From Lichenostomus cassidix (Eukaryota > Chordata > Aves > Passeriformes > Meliphagidae), in NCBI GenBank assembly GCA_008360975.2, contig CM039189.1, forward strand, positions 7,630,056 through 7,694,055: DNA of 64,000 bases, given 5' to 3'. This document shows positions 52,471-64,000 of the stretch, one piece after another (position 1 is the stretch's first letter; every line of letters starts with the position of its first letter). Both the position numbers and the translations under genes were made by a program. The notes beneath the pieces are model-generated. The model was not told the origin of the DNA, searched no databases, and was given only the letters and a program-made list of their open reading frames with translations.

Positions 52471-55400
52471 TGTCCCATGTGGTGAGATGAACCCTGCTCA
52501 CATGGATGAACCAACTCATGCTAAAAATTAGTTTGTGAGCTCCCTTCAAAGTCCTCGCAAGACAAACCAGAGCAGAAATCCCCTCAATGGGTTGCATGTG
52601 TGTTTGTTTTATTTTTCACCTTTAAAATGCTCCCAAATCATCAAGGTGCTTCAGCACACCCCCAGCTTAGGGGACTTGGATCATGTAATTGCATTCAGTA
52701 GAATCTGTGCACAAAGCCTGTGCCTGAGGCCCCATTTTTGGGGAAAGTTTTACACATTCTAATGATGGTAAGACAATGTATGAGTAATGCACTGATTTGA
52801 AAAACTGCCTTATTATCTGATCAAAAGAACAAGCTCATGAATATGATACCGCAGGTCATTTGGCTAAAACATACCTGGAGACTTCCAAGTTTTTAAAGCA
52901 ATCCCATACACAGAAGCAAAAAAGAGAGGTATGAACAGAGCCAGTGGTTGCCTGTTAACCACAGATCATGTGGAATGTTTTATTAAAGATATTTTTATCA
53001 GACACAAAAGACTGAAATGCAGAATATCCTGCGCTGGCAAGAGAAGACGTGATAATAATTTAGATTATTATCCCACAGATCTGTGATTCATTTTTATTAT
53101 TCTCTATGTTCACTTCAGGAACGCTCAAATCCTGCCTAAGGAAGGTTTCTGGTTGAGTTCAGGGGACTCTGCTTCATCCTTAGGGGATGTCCAAGGGTCA
53201 GTGAGATCCTACATGCACGTGCAAATGTGCTCAGAGGGAGTTTGCAGAAGTCATCTCCTGACACCAGGGCCATCTGTAAGATTAGGTTATAATCTCACCT
53301 GGCTGTCCAAGGTCCCTCTGGAACCCCTAGGAAGTGAAAGACCCTGAGCAAGAGTAAGACCCCCTAGAGATCTGCACTGGAATGAGGTGGAACAGCTTCT
53401 GGAAAAGGTTCTCCCTATTCACTGCACAAACCGCTGAGTTACAAACTGGGACCAGAGGTTTTACAAGGACTTGTAGCATTTGGTAAAAGGGATCATTCTC
53501 TTTAAATATCTCTAAACCACCTTGGCAGTCTTCTAAAAGTACATTAAGAAAATGTTTTGTATGGATAAACTGTGATTCATTTGCTACTAGCAAATGCTTT
53601 GTACATGTTAGTGGAAACACACTGTTCCTCACTTGTAAAGCACTTAGGGAGTTTTTGAAAGCAAACAACCCCACCTAACAGTATTTATCTTAACAAGAAT
53701 GCTTTTATACAAATGTAATGTCTTGAAAACAGAAAATAACCTCATTAACTGAGGAGAAGTGGTCAAAAATTCTCAGGTCTTCGAACAAGGAAGAAAAGAA
53801 AATCAACAAAAAACAAACAAACAACAAGAAACACTCCCCCCAAAAAACCCAAAACACTTAGGGAAGTTGACTAGAACACAGCAACATCATACAGAAACAT
53901 AATATGTTAATTTAAGGCTGCTTTAGGAGTCCCTTAGATGTAGCTGGCTGATGAGTGGGCTTGTGATGCTTTTACAGGTTCCCTGGCCAGCCTGTGTGTA
54001 CAGAACTTCACTGAGGAGCAGAAAGACAGTTTGTACAAGGGAAACTTTAACCTCACTGGAGGATCAAGCCCATAGAATATGTCAAGAGCAGGATACACAC
54101 AAACGGAAAGTCTGAATAGCATTTTGGTGGGGGTTTTGGGTTTTTTATTTAATTTAAATTGAAAACCAGACCCTTCTTGTAGTTTAAAATTGAACTTAGG
54201 GCAAAATTTTGTAGTTCTGTAATGTGACAATCAGTACAAAAAATGAGGACAAGCACCTACCCATGCTTACCTTAGGGAAACCTGGTATAGGGGAAGAACC
54301 CCAGAGTTGTAATCCCACTGTCATTGCTGCCAGGTCTGTACACATCATCATTCATCAGGATAAATGAGATCTGGATCAGAAACTGAGGCATGACTCCATT
54401 TGTGTTGGATCACTCAGAGCATGTAGTGCCTCTTTTTGTCAGAAGTTTGCTTTAATGATGCTTCATATTCACTGTGGGAAGTCTGTTCATACTTGATGTT
54501 ACTTATGTTTCAGGAGCTTGGACACACAGTGCCTAATCCAGTATCATTCCTGCCAGGCAGATTTGAAACAGCAGCATTAGTTTATCACAGATCAGCTCTT
54601 TAAGTGACTGCAGCAGTTTTGATGCAATATAGCAGAAACTCTAAATCTGTGTCTTATATCATCAGTTTAAGACATAAACCAACCACTCACCATGGGAGTT
54701 CAGAGAACTTTCTCCAACAAGCCTTGATTTCAGAATTCTCTGTTCACAGCAGTTTTTTGCCCTGGAACAAGCGCTGATTCTGTCAGAATCCTAGTACTGC
54801 TTAGATGGATTATCTGCTCCCATGAAGCAATTCCTATTTCTTTAATTCAAGACTGTCTTTTCTTTTTATTCTAATTCACTGCACATTAGTTAAGATCACT
54901 TCTAGCTGCAGAGCAACTATCCCACCCAGAAGCTGTGGTGACAGCATAAAGAATGAGGTGATTTCTCCCAAAACTCTGGGTAAAGTGTAGTGTGCAGGGA
55001 TTGTCCATGGGATTTCATGTTGACCAGTGCCCTCTTTGGGGTGGGCTCTGATCTTCTCAAGTTTGTGATTGACTCAGCACATTTGAAGCATTTGGGCTAA
55101 AATCTATCTCAGTGTTGCTCAGACAGAAATAAACAAAAGCCTTCAATCCTTTTGAATTCTGTTTCTGTGCATGAATCTGAAGTAAGATGTTATTCTTTTC
55201 ATCTGATATTATGGAAGATGCAACCTTTTTCTTCCAAGGTCAAGATCTTGGATACTGTAGCTAAATATTTATAGGTCTGCATAGCTTCTTAACCCATAAA
55301 AAAATTATTCAAGGGTCATTTTCAGTGCCTCCAAATCCCCTTTATGGAAGATTTAGAGAATCTGCAGGTATTAGTGTCATATCTTTTTTTTTCAGGGGAG

Positions 55401-56334
55401 TTTGCCTTTTTTTTCTTGCTCCTCAGGAGAATGTCTTAGGTTTAAGTCCAAATTCCACCCTGTGCAGTTTGCATGCTGGGTTGTGCTGCTCTGTGACAAC
55501 TGGTGGATTATGGATCATCCAGTAATGGATGCAGTGGGAGCATTTTATGAAATGGAGATTACAACTTAAACTTCCAAATCAATTGTAAGTGGACCTTTTT
55601 GACCTCCAGTGTCATGGGAGTCATGATGAATTCCAACCTGCAAATTCAAATCAAAGTACTAACTCAAGCTACAATCAATAAGCAATCACACTGCTATTGA
55701 GGCAAATCCACAGTCAGGGAAACCTAACACTGACTGAGTCTGGTTTTGGCTTTGTGATTTGATCCAAAATGGCTTAAAGACAGGAAAAAAAAATGAACCT
55801 GCTTGGTCTTCTGTGCTCAAGGTTATCAGTTGTGTTGGGGGATCCTGGGAAATTCTTTAAGGCTTGTGGAACAAGGAAAGGATGTGTTTTGGACACTCCT
55901 GGACTCAGTATATGGTCCATGGTGAGTAAGGAATGTCACTGAGACATGGCAAATTTTGAGACCTTTGGTGGGAAGAAGGGACTTAAGAATGAGATTGTCC
56001 TGGGTCAGCACAAGGAAACATTTAGCAGTCTCTGATGCTGCCCAGTAGTGGATGCTTAAAAATGGAGTGCAGTAAGTCAGATACATTAAGAGCAATCCCT
56101 GCTTTGGCTGTATTTTGTCAGCAGCCAGAAGCTGAGGGACATCCTGGATCAGAACTTGTTTCCACATCATCACAGTTATCAGTCTCTGGCTCTCTCCCTG
56201 GTGTCCAATGCATGCAAATAATAATAATAATAAATTGGAATTGTCACTGTGGCTGCTACCACTTGGAATGACAGTTCACAGGCTAGAAACAAGGGCTCTC
56301 CTGTTTAATTTCCTTCTCTTGTGTTTTCTTCTAG

Positions 56335-56557
56335 CACCACCACGTTGCCTTCCTACATCAGGATAACCAATGGCTACATCACAGTGAAACCTCCCATCTG
56401 GATTTCAAACCAGCTGGATCAGAGGCCACGTCCTGAGCACCCATCCCAGCCCCAGCCCACGAGCTCAGCCCCAGCCAGCCTTTCATGGCCATCAGTAACA
56501 TTTCCTCTCTGCATGGCCATAGCTTCTTTTCTCCTGAACCTGCTGCAGCCCTCCTGA
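56335..56557 (+). CDS. TRABD2B: TRABD2B (TIKI2) last coding exon with C-terminal hydrophobic anchor and stop
   Basis: Terminal coding exon. The acceptor has a long polypyrimidine tract ending TTTTCTTCTAG. The first base (C) joins AG of the previous exon to give Ser, so the junction reads RIED-STTTLPSY. Then follow 73 residues and a TGA at 56555-56557. The first part (RITNGYITVKPPIW, then ISNQLDQRPRPEHP) is hydrophilic. A Pro/Ser/Thr/Ala linker (PSQPQPTSSAPASLSW) leads to a hydrophobic end (FPLCMAIASFLLNLL) with only QPS after it. A hydrophobic segment at the extreme C-terminus after small residues (Ser-Ser about 30, Ala-Ser about 26 residues from the end) looks like a GPI-attachment signal. 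A type I membrane segment with a three-residue tail is the alternative. Either fits the known surface location of TIKI proteases. The exon lies 19.1 kb from its upstream neighbour, and no other exon was recognised between them. Confidence 0.92.
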
Positions 56558-57103
56558 CCACATTAGTGTTGTGTGCAATCCTTGGAGTAGAGAAGAGAGA
56601 TAATTTATGAGCAAATTGGAGTTTAGGACAGCAACAGTTACAAGCTGGACCTTCTCAGTGACTCAGTAGTGCCTTCTAGCTGATTTTGTCTCTTTGCCCA
56701 GATACATTTTGAAACTCTAAAGCTTTATCGTAACACTGACTTACATCTTCTTTTTGTAGAAGGATCTTTATTTCCCATAGTGCTATGGGGTTTTGTAAAA
56801 TATACGTGTTCATGTAAAGAAAAAAAAAGAAAAAGAAAAAATGTATTTATTCGACTGGTAAACTTATTTTTCTTGTTGTATATGTTAATAACATCCCTAT
56901 TAATCAGTAGCGATGGTGAAACAGATAAATTAATATTTTCTATATTTGTTTTCTGACGACTCTGCAAATGTCTGAACTGACACCAAATGAATGCCTTCTT
57001 TGTTTCTTTAACCATCACTTTTTACAGCAATTGTCCAGTAAGTACATTTCTGCTGAATTTCTTCATTTTAACTTCTTTTATCTCATCAGCATAGCTTGCA
57101 GTG

Positions 57104-57109
57104 AATAAA
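57104..57109 (+). terminator. candidate proximal polyadenylation signal AATAAA of TRABD2B
   Basis: A canonical AATAAA lies about 550 bp after the stop codon. The following ~30 bp are T/G-rich (CTGCTCTCTGGGTCCTGTGG), as expected of a downstream element, so cleavage would fall near 57125. Another AATAAA 250 bp later (57354-57359) sits in an A/T-rich context and looks weaker. Confidence 0.5.
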
Positions 57110-59247
57110 GCAGATCCTGCTCTCTGGGTCCTGTGGCCATCAGAAAAATAGGCTCATTCTTAACTCATTAGCTGCCACAAACTAAAATACCAGTTATTTT
57201 TATATGACTTAGTAAGTCATTAGTCAGGATACTCCTCTACATTCCCCCTGTTTTCTTTTAACTAAACTATTTAACTTCTTTGGAAATTACCAATTTTCCT
57301 CTTTGCCCTGGGATTAATTTGTCAGCTAACGCAAATTAAGACATCTTTTTCTTAATAAAAAATTGCTTTTAAAGTCTGGAATAATCCTATTTGGAATTAT
57401 TTTCTTCTCTCCCTCATTTTATATAAACACAAGCCTACAACCTTTTCCAGCATAAATGAGAAGAGAGCTTGGTCAGTCTATAGATTATAAAGATGTAGTG
57501 TCCTGTTAAGCTATAGATTTTCTTTGTACCAGTTGTATTAATGCCCATGGACAACCTGCAGGCAAAAAACATCTACAAATTCCTCTTTTTCTTGCTACCA
57601 TGAGCTGATAGACCTGATATCTCTGTGCTGAAATAATTACAATGTGTCCAAAATCTGCTCAACACCACAGCAATCAAACTAACCCCATGTTATGGAGACA
57701 TACAGAACATTTCCATTTTTACACTATGGTACCTCTGCTGACTTAGATGGAAAAGTTATGACACCTTACACTCACTCAAAAATGTGCTTCCTATCCAAGC
57801 AGCTGTTCTTCATGAATGAGATTTACAATATCTATGGGGGAAAAAAAACCCTGTGCCATCCTAAAAAATATTATGTTCTAAAAGGCATGTAGATGTTTTT
57901 TCACCACCAGAAAATGTGATGAAAAATCCCTTTAGATACAAGAGTTAGGAAAATTAGTTTTGTTTGAAATGGTGGGGTTTTGTCCTAAGTCATCTACAAG
58001 CCAAAAATCAAAACTACATCATGAAAACATCCTATTCAGAAAAGAAGTCTCAAAATCAGAAAAATACAATACGAGCTTTTCTTCATGGAAAAGCAGTGCC
58101 TCTTCACCTTGGAAAAAAAAAATAAGGATGATAATTATAATAACAATACTGATAAAACTCTGTCTGAAAACAGTCCTTCAGTTTCCCAGCAGCCCTACAG
58201 CCCTGTCTCTGGAGCTGCAGATTCCATGCAATCTGCAAGACTCTGCAGGGAGAGAGAGTTCAGAATTCACAGTTTGCTTTAGTTATTTCAGGAAAGTAAG
58301 TTAAAAAGCAACTAGACTACAAAAATCACATTATTTCATGATGAAATACTGAGCATTTCCATCATGCATCCCAGCCCATTGCCTTGCAAAGGCCAGGGAT
58401 ATTACAGGTAATTATTTTTAACTTACTGGACACCATGACTCCCCAGCCTTTGCTCAGTTTTTGACAGAAGGTTGTGTTGGTTTCTGGCCAGTTTAAGTAG
58501 GTACAGCACAGAGTGCTACAAGCTTAACCTTTTTTTTTTTTTTCCCCCAAGCGCAACAGTTGATAAGGCTGAATGAAAAACTTTGAGCTTTGCCCCAAAT
58601 GTGAGATTCAAACAGACCCTGTACATACTTTCATATTGTGTATTTTGGCTAGCAGAAGATTAGAGATGTTAGTTTTGGACAGAAGCCATTCACCTTGCAT
58701 AATATTTATTGCACAGAGATGGATATTGGAAACATATTTTGAGAACTTTCATTTTGGTTTTATTTGAGCTATTACTCTGGAATTGCCTTCATTTGAATAT
58801 AATGCTTTAACAGACCTTCAAATTCAATAGTAATGCATTTTAAAAAGATTATTGGTTATATGTGTTCAAAGCAGAGATGAAAGTTGAATTATAATGTCTT
58901 ATTTACAAGAATGGAACTGGAAATAAGGTAGGCAAATCTTAAGGGTGATGATAAGTTACATAGTAAAAATGAACAGCCAACAAACCAAAACCCATTGAAT
59001 TTTATTTGTTGTAACCAGATCAAATCCAGAAATTATTCTGTGGTACTATCCCAGGAATAATTCCAGGTGCTGGAAAACCTACAGTATAAATAGACAAGAC
59101 CATGTAAAGATAAAGGAGAGAAAAAAAAAGCAGAAAACAGAAAAACTTGTCCAAGACTGTAAGGAAAACCAACAGGACCAACACTAGAAATTACAATTCT
59201 GAAGTTTCTCAATCTGTGGCTTTCTCCATAAACTTCTGGGGCTTTTT

Positions 59248-59248
<1 letters not shown>

Positions 59249-59276
<28 letters not shown>
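59249..59276 (+). repeat. T28 homopolymer run
   Basis: Twenty-eight consecutive T are preceded by TTTTTC. The run lies in the possible long 3' UTR, where it would be a U28 tract in the transcript. No target-site duplication or reverse-complement AATAAA follows it, so it does not look like the tail of a retrocopy. Confidence 0.95.
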
Positions 59277-59281
<5 letters not shown>

Positions 59282-61190
59282 TAGGAGCACACACATCTCT
59301 CCACACTCCCAGCTCTCATTGTGCTGCACAGAATAGTCTTTGACTTTCTTGTCACCAGTGAGGTTTTCTGAGTTCTTCCTGCACTGGACAGTAGTATTCT
59401 ATATTCAGTAGCTCAGATACTGTGGTATGTTTGGCTGTCACAGGATGTAAATGGCTTGTATTTTAAAGTATATTTTAACATCTTTGCATTTCCTGGCATT
59501 TTTTTCAGTAATTCTGGGAAATTAATGAATTTTACTAGAACACCTCATGCTTGGTGCCCCACATTTGTGCAGTGCAGGTGTCAAAACAAGGTGTCTCTTG
59601 GATTTGGGGTCTACACACCTGATTTCTGCCACCTAGAAGCAGCTCCCTCAGTCATCTGGGCTCTCTCTGCTTCAGGGAGGAGATATGACACAATAAATAT
59701 AAGGTTAAGTAGGTTCCTGTGGATTTTAGCTCAGGAGCCCCAAATGAATGGCTTCAGCTCAGCTCTCTAACCAAACATTTTTTTATTCCCTTGTTTTACC
59801 CTAAAGTAGGATTTAGGATCCTTCAACACATGGCCTGAATGCAGAGCAATGCTGGATAATGAATCCTCACTGTGGTTGATAAAATGGGTTGTTTACTAAT
59901 CAGCTGTGGCAGCCCAGAATTAATTAAAACACAGTAGTACTGATTAGCACAGATCTATTCACATCCATTGCAATGGATCATGATTTCTAAATTCCTAATG
60001 ATTTTCTAAACCATGAGTTTAGAAACTGGACCAGATTTGATACATGCTCTGGAATCAACACTGACCACCAGCTTCAGGGGACTTCAGTTTCCTCTGTGGG
60101 TTTCTCAGAAAACAAAAAACCAACTGTTTTCTTTCTTCCAGAGGAAATCTCGGATTCCCATGTAATCACAAGATTCCAAGAGCAGGAGATTTAACAAAAA
60201 AATATTCATGCCCACTACATGTAATAGCAAACACTGGGGATACTGTTTATCTCTGAGAAACACAATGGAGAGTCACCCAGTGTCTGGCAGTCTGGGACAC
60301 AACTTTGGATGAATCCAAAGCTCAGTGGTTGAAGGATTCATCTTCTCAACTCAGCTACAACTGACACCAGGACAATGCACATCTAATGCAACTGTAGCAT
60401 CATAAGCAAATGCTAAATATCTGCCAAGGTCTTGCCCTGGTGGGATAAATAATCCCACATCATCAGCAACAGGTCTAACTTCCCCTCTTTCATTGTTTTA
60501 ATGCCTTTCTCACTTATGTTTAACTACAGATACTATATTAACATGCACTGCCACTTGGAGAACCAGTCAGTAAGCTGGGACAGAAGGTATTTTATATTTT
60601 ATGACTGATGTAGTCTCTCTGCAATCCTTTGAGCTGTTGAATAATGCAATACGTCTTCTGGCAATAAATGATGAACGTGATTTATGATAACTATGCTTTA
60701 TACAGGTGTCAAAAATCTGCTTTGTTGAACTTCCCTTCCCATTCCTCCAAGCTCCACTGTAATTTAGGAACACCCAAGGTACAGAGCTGTATATTTATTT
60801 AAGTTCTTCAATATACAATTGTGGAGAAAGAGAGATGGAAAGAGGGAGAACTTAATCTGTGTTTAGTGCATTGATTAGTCAAATGATATGACTCAGTCAT
60901 TACCATATACCACTGTTAGGGAGGAATTTCACATCATGTATTTATGTTAGAGAAACCAAAGTGCCAAAGCTATTATCTCAGCATAAATATTACCATGCCA
61001 AACTTTGCATAGTACCGTATTTCTGTATTATATCCAAAAATTATATGGTCTTGTCATATCTCTGAAATGATCAATGTTCCATGGAGTGTGCTAAAATTCA
61101 GCTTCAATTTAAGCTTGTTTCAGCTTAACTGAAGCAGAAAGATAATTTGCTGAGGTTTGAGATCACAGGGGGTGTATGTGTGTTCATTTA

Positions 61191-61220
61191 TGTGTGTGTG
61201 TGTGTGTGTGCTGTGTGTGT
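61191..61220 (+). repeat. (TG)n microsatellite, interrupted
   Basis: Ten TG units, one interrupting C, then further TG units. A shorter TG-rich stretch lies immediately before (61172-61182). Confidence 0.95.
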
Positions 61221-61528
61221 TTTGTCCCAACCCAAATTCAGCCTTTCCTGTCACTAACATTTCAGGAGGCACCTTAATCTAGCTAAAGGCAGAGAGGTCT
61301 TTGCAATAAGTTGTCAATACTTTTTCTTCTACAGGACTGATTAACCATCCTGCAGATTCATGCTCACACTGAAATTCAAATTGCATATTTGTCAGTTTTT
61401 AACTCAAATGTACTTCAGATATTTTTTCCTGTTCCGCCTCCTGCTTTTGTGAACTGTTTTGAAGAGTGTAATAAAAAGATGCTTTCTAATATTATTTTAT
61501 CAAAATATTTTTGTAGCATAATATATTA

Positions 61529-61534
61529 ATAAAA
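61529..61534 (+). terminator. candidate distal polyadenylation signal AATAAA of TRABD2B
   Basis: AATAAA is in an A/T-rich block that also contains AATAAA at 61470-61475. It is followed within 30 bp by a GT/T-rich stretch (TGTGTGTCTTGATTCTTTCC), the usual layout of a strong cleavage site. If used with TRABD2B, the 3' UTR would be about 5 kb. It could also be a chance match in AT-rich DNA. Confidence 0.4.
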
Positions 61535-61555
61535 TCTTATTATAAATCCATAGCA

Positions 61556-64000
61556 CAATCATCCTGTGTGTCTTGATTCTTTCCTTTGCCCTAAAGTATA
61601 GGGAATCACTGGGAAAAAGGAACATTCTGTTTGTGGGGCTTAGGCATGCTGCTGCTTTTATGGGGTGAAACACAGAGGAAGCAGAACCAAGCTCTTTCCT
61701 TTTATCTACTGCCTTCCCTCACTACTAAATCCATTTGCCTGGATACTTATGGCTGTAAAACAGCATTGCAAGCCTTGGAGCTACAGCAGCAATAGCTTTC
61801 ATTGGTGTTAGACCTCAAGTGCTGGTTTTTGGAAGCACAGAACCATCATCTCTCATGTGGGGCAAGGGGCAGCAGGGCCAGGAAACCAAACCTTCCAACC
61901 TAAACCAGCTAGAGGGTGTGGAAAAGCCCAGATGGAGCATCCACTCTCCTGGTGGCTGCAGGAAGCTCCTTTCTCCCATTGGTGTCCTTTGAACTGCTGG
62001 TGCTGCCACTGGCAAAACAAAAAAAAAATCCCCACTGAATGTGTCTTCCATGGGGATGGAGCAGAAACTGCCTCTCCACACCAAGATACAGAGATTTACT
62101 CATTTTTCTTGGCATATTGCTTTTTCTTGCATCCAAGCCATGCCTTGTAGCTGACACTGCAGACCTTGTTGGTCATTGTTTGCTTCTTAATTATGTGCTA
62201 AATCATTTGGTCTCTAACACACTATTTTGAGAGGACTCCTCCAGCAAAGCTGGTTTAGAAACATCCACTGTTGGAAGTGCAGTGGGAGGTAGAAACACTG
62301 GAGCTGGTTTGAAAGAGCCAAGCATGGCACAGGAAGGGCCTGTTGCAAAACAGAAGGGAAACTCTTGAAAAACAAAGCTAAAAAGAGTCCATCTATTGAA
62401 ATACCAACCAGACTGCCAATGCTGCTTGCCATCCTATCTTTGGAGTCTCAGCCCATCTGGAGAGTCTGTGTGGTCCAGCCATGGGCTATTCCTGGCCCTG
62501 GCCAGTCCCAGTCTGCCAGGTCCTTTTGCTCTTAAGGGCTCTCTTCAGCCACAGGTCTGAAAATGAGACAAACCTTCAGCCAGGTCTTGGCTCTGTGGTG
62601 TTGTTTGCTAAAGCTTCTCCTTCCCTTGACCTCTCTCTGTGCTCCCAGACTATAATTGCAGCTTTTTGCTCCAACTTGAGACTTTCCTGTTTATAGATTT
62701 TAACCAGTTTAAGCTGAAATTCAAATGCAGTGTTGTTGGTCTTCTCTTTATTATGAGCATTTAAATGGGGGGAAAATATTCAGGGGGTGTTTTGGCTTTT
62801 GGATTGGGGGATGTCATTTTCTAGCAGAGAACTCAAGTGTGAAATGCCTGTGTGTCTTTCTCTTTTTTTTTTTTTTTTTTTTTAGCATGTGCTGTAGAGC
62901 AACAAACCTAATTAATGCTTTTGTTTTGGAATTTTTTTAGCACGTCTTCACCTCATCAAAGATTTGTCCATATTTATTAATAATTGAACTTGTTACCTCT
63001 CCCTGAGCAGAAGTACAAATCTGCTGTCTGTATTTCCTGATGCTTTTCCTCATGAAATTCCTAAAAATTACTATATTTGAGACATCCAGCTGTATGTGAA
63101 GGGTTTCAGAAATTGCTAGCCAAGGGATAGTTCCATCACACTGTGACCACATAGCCATCCCCATTCCAGAAATGAGGCTGTGGTGTGACTGACAGGCAAA
63201 TGTGTTTGAAGCAGCACATCTGAGGGAAAACACACCATTGCTTGTGCTCTTAATCCCCTCTGGATCAGGGCTGAGCTGCACCTGATTTGTGGAGGGACTG
63301 AACACATCCTGCCAAACTGGGGAAAAGGTGGAGTTCAGCTTAACATCATGGCAGTTGTTTGCTCCAGACTCACCATCCCAGAGATGTGTTCATCCAACAC
63401 ACACAAAAGGGCTCCATAACATCTCAAGGGGCTCAGTTGGAGCAGAGGGAACCACTGAAAAATATATTAAAATATCTGTGCCCAGTTAGATGTACACAGG
63501 GGATGTCCAAAGTCAAAAATAACCAGACATCCCCAAGTCTACTGCCAGCAATGGAAACAGTGGTAAACAGGAAAAATAGTAAGTGTTTAGATTGCTAATG
63601 AGCTGGATGGTGGGAATACAATCAGTGAATATCACTGGGGTCTTAAAATAAAAAACATCAAAACTTCAAAGAGCATTGCAAATTCTGTGTTGGTTTTTTT
63701 AACATAGAGTTTCTCCCATTACAAAGAAGAGCAGTGAGTCCTGAACACCTGATCCATTTGAGCAGCAGCTCCCCATCCTGCAATCTCCAACATCTTGCTC
63801 TGCATCATGCCAGCCCTTCATGAGCTCAGGCTTCACCTTTGGGTGCAAACCATCATGCAAAGCACTGCCCTTCATTCCATTTTCCACATTTTCCCTCCCC
63901 TTCCATTCCATCTTCCACATTTAACAAGGATATGGTTAAAACAGCAGAACAGATTACACAGAGCTAAACCTCCACCAGGCTGATTTTTGGAGGAATGATA
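61556..64000. other. probable intergenic sequence downstream of TRABD2B
   Basis: I recognise no exon, promoter or RNA gene here. Visible structure is limited to a T21 run at 62863-62883 and an imperfect tandem pair of ~22 bp (TTCATTCCATTTTCCACATT type, period about 31 bp) at 63871-63923. Short frames on both strands (the longest 122 codons, - strand, 62937-63305) show no domain. Confidence 0.6.
62863..62883 (+). repeat. T21 homopolymer run
   Basis: Twenty-one consecutive T after TCTTTCTC, followed by AGCATG. It lies in the probable intergenic region. Confidence 0.95.

Larger units (their letters stand above)
37230..56334 (+). other. TRABD2B: TRABD2B intron, 19.1 kb, phase 2
   Basis: The intron runs from donor GTGAGT to acceptor TTTTCTTCTAG. 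Recognised content is a (TTA)14 microsatellite at 38165-38206, a purine-rich patch near 47240-47290, a long polypyrimidine tract at 48479-48563, a GC-rich but CpG-poor block at about 48740-50300, an old CR1 fragment at about 51996-52470, an A-rich patch near 53795-53860 and (AAT)5 at 56217-56231. The rest looks like single-copy intron. The longest frame in the GC-rich block (168 codons, - strand, 49339-49845) is a composition effect: overlapping frames are open on the other strand too, and no domain is visible. Confidence 0.88.
56558..61555 (+). other. TRABD2B: TRABD2B 3' untranslated region (maximal extent; may end near 57125)
   Basis: This sequence follows the TGA at 56555-56557 without a recognisable splice donor or new gene. 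The first ~570 bp include an A-rich run at 56816-56841, a short hairpin (CCCATAG TG CTATGGG, 56774-56789) and several CpGs, and end at an AATAAA at 57104. Further AATAAA hexamers occur at 57354, 61470 and 61529. The last has a GT/T-rich region right after it and is a good candidate for a distal end. The interval also holds T28 at 59249-59276 and a (TG) repeat at 61191-61220. Which end is used cannot be read from DNA alone, so the long form is an upper bound. Confidence 0.5.

Noticed and set aside
16842..56557. Assignment of the gene to the paralogue TRABD2A (TIKI1)
   Set aside because: The linker blocks [10 protein letters not shown] and [12 protein letters not shown] fit TRABD2B as I recall it, while TRABD2A has QFSDLWVRLEES and a different C-terminus. 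A direct alignment would settle it.
59240..59300. T28 run as the tail of an inverted processed pseudogene
   Set aside because: No TTTATT follows within ~25 bp, the next sequence has no coding similarity that I recognise, and there is no target-site duplication.
1..64000. CRISPR arrays, operons, phage or other prokaryotic systems
   Set aside because: No regularly spaced repeats, no dense coding and clear spliceosomal exons. The DNA is vertebrate.

Overview
This window is vertebrate genomic DNA, most likely from a bird. Three things point there: intron-rich organisation with canonical GT-AG splice sites, two CR1 LINE 3' fragments (the dominant avian/reptilian retroposon), and general CpG depletion with no Alu, B1 or L1 sequence. 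There is no bacterial-style gene density. Almost all of the short open reading frames are chance frames in introns.

Only one gene can be supported. It is the 3' part of TRABD2B (TIKI2, a membrane-anchored TraB-family metalloprotease that inactivates Wnt ligands), on the + strand. The last three coding exons are at 16842-16932, 36960-37229 and 56335-56557. They join in frame (entry phase 1, then two phase-2 introns) to give about 194 C-terminal residues: the end of the TraB catalytic domain with the second GxxH histidine, an acidic then strongly basic His/Lys-rich linker, and a C-terminal hydrophobic anchor ending in a stop codon. The upstream exons (signal peptide and most of the TraB domain) lie outside the window.

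Layout: 1-16841 is the end of a large intron, with a CpG-retaining inverted-repeat patch near its left edge and a second CpG-rich patch near 10.98 kb. 16933-36959 is a 20.0-kb intron with a CR1 copy and a young 51-bp tandem duplication. 37230-56334 is a 19.1-kb intron with a (TTA)14 microsatellite, a polypyrimidine tract, a GC-rich island and an older CR1 copy. The 3' UTR follows 56557, with a plausible proximal poly(A) signal at 57104 and a plausible distal one at 61529. The remaining ~2.4 kb looks intergenic.

I found no convincing second gene, no RNA gene, no CRISPR array and no new biological system. The items worth a second look are the diverged basic/His-rich linker of TIKI2, two CpG-retaining structured patches in the first intron, a perfect GATA-containing palindrome just upstream of the middle exon, the in-frame 51-bp tandem duplication, and the alternative 3' ends. 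All family assignments are from memory and pattern recognition; nothing was searched.
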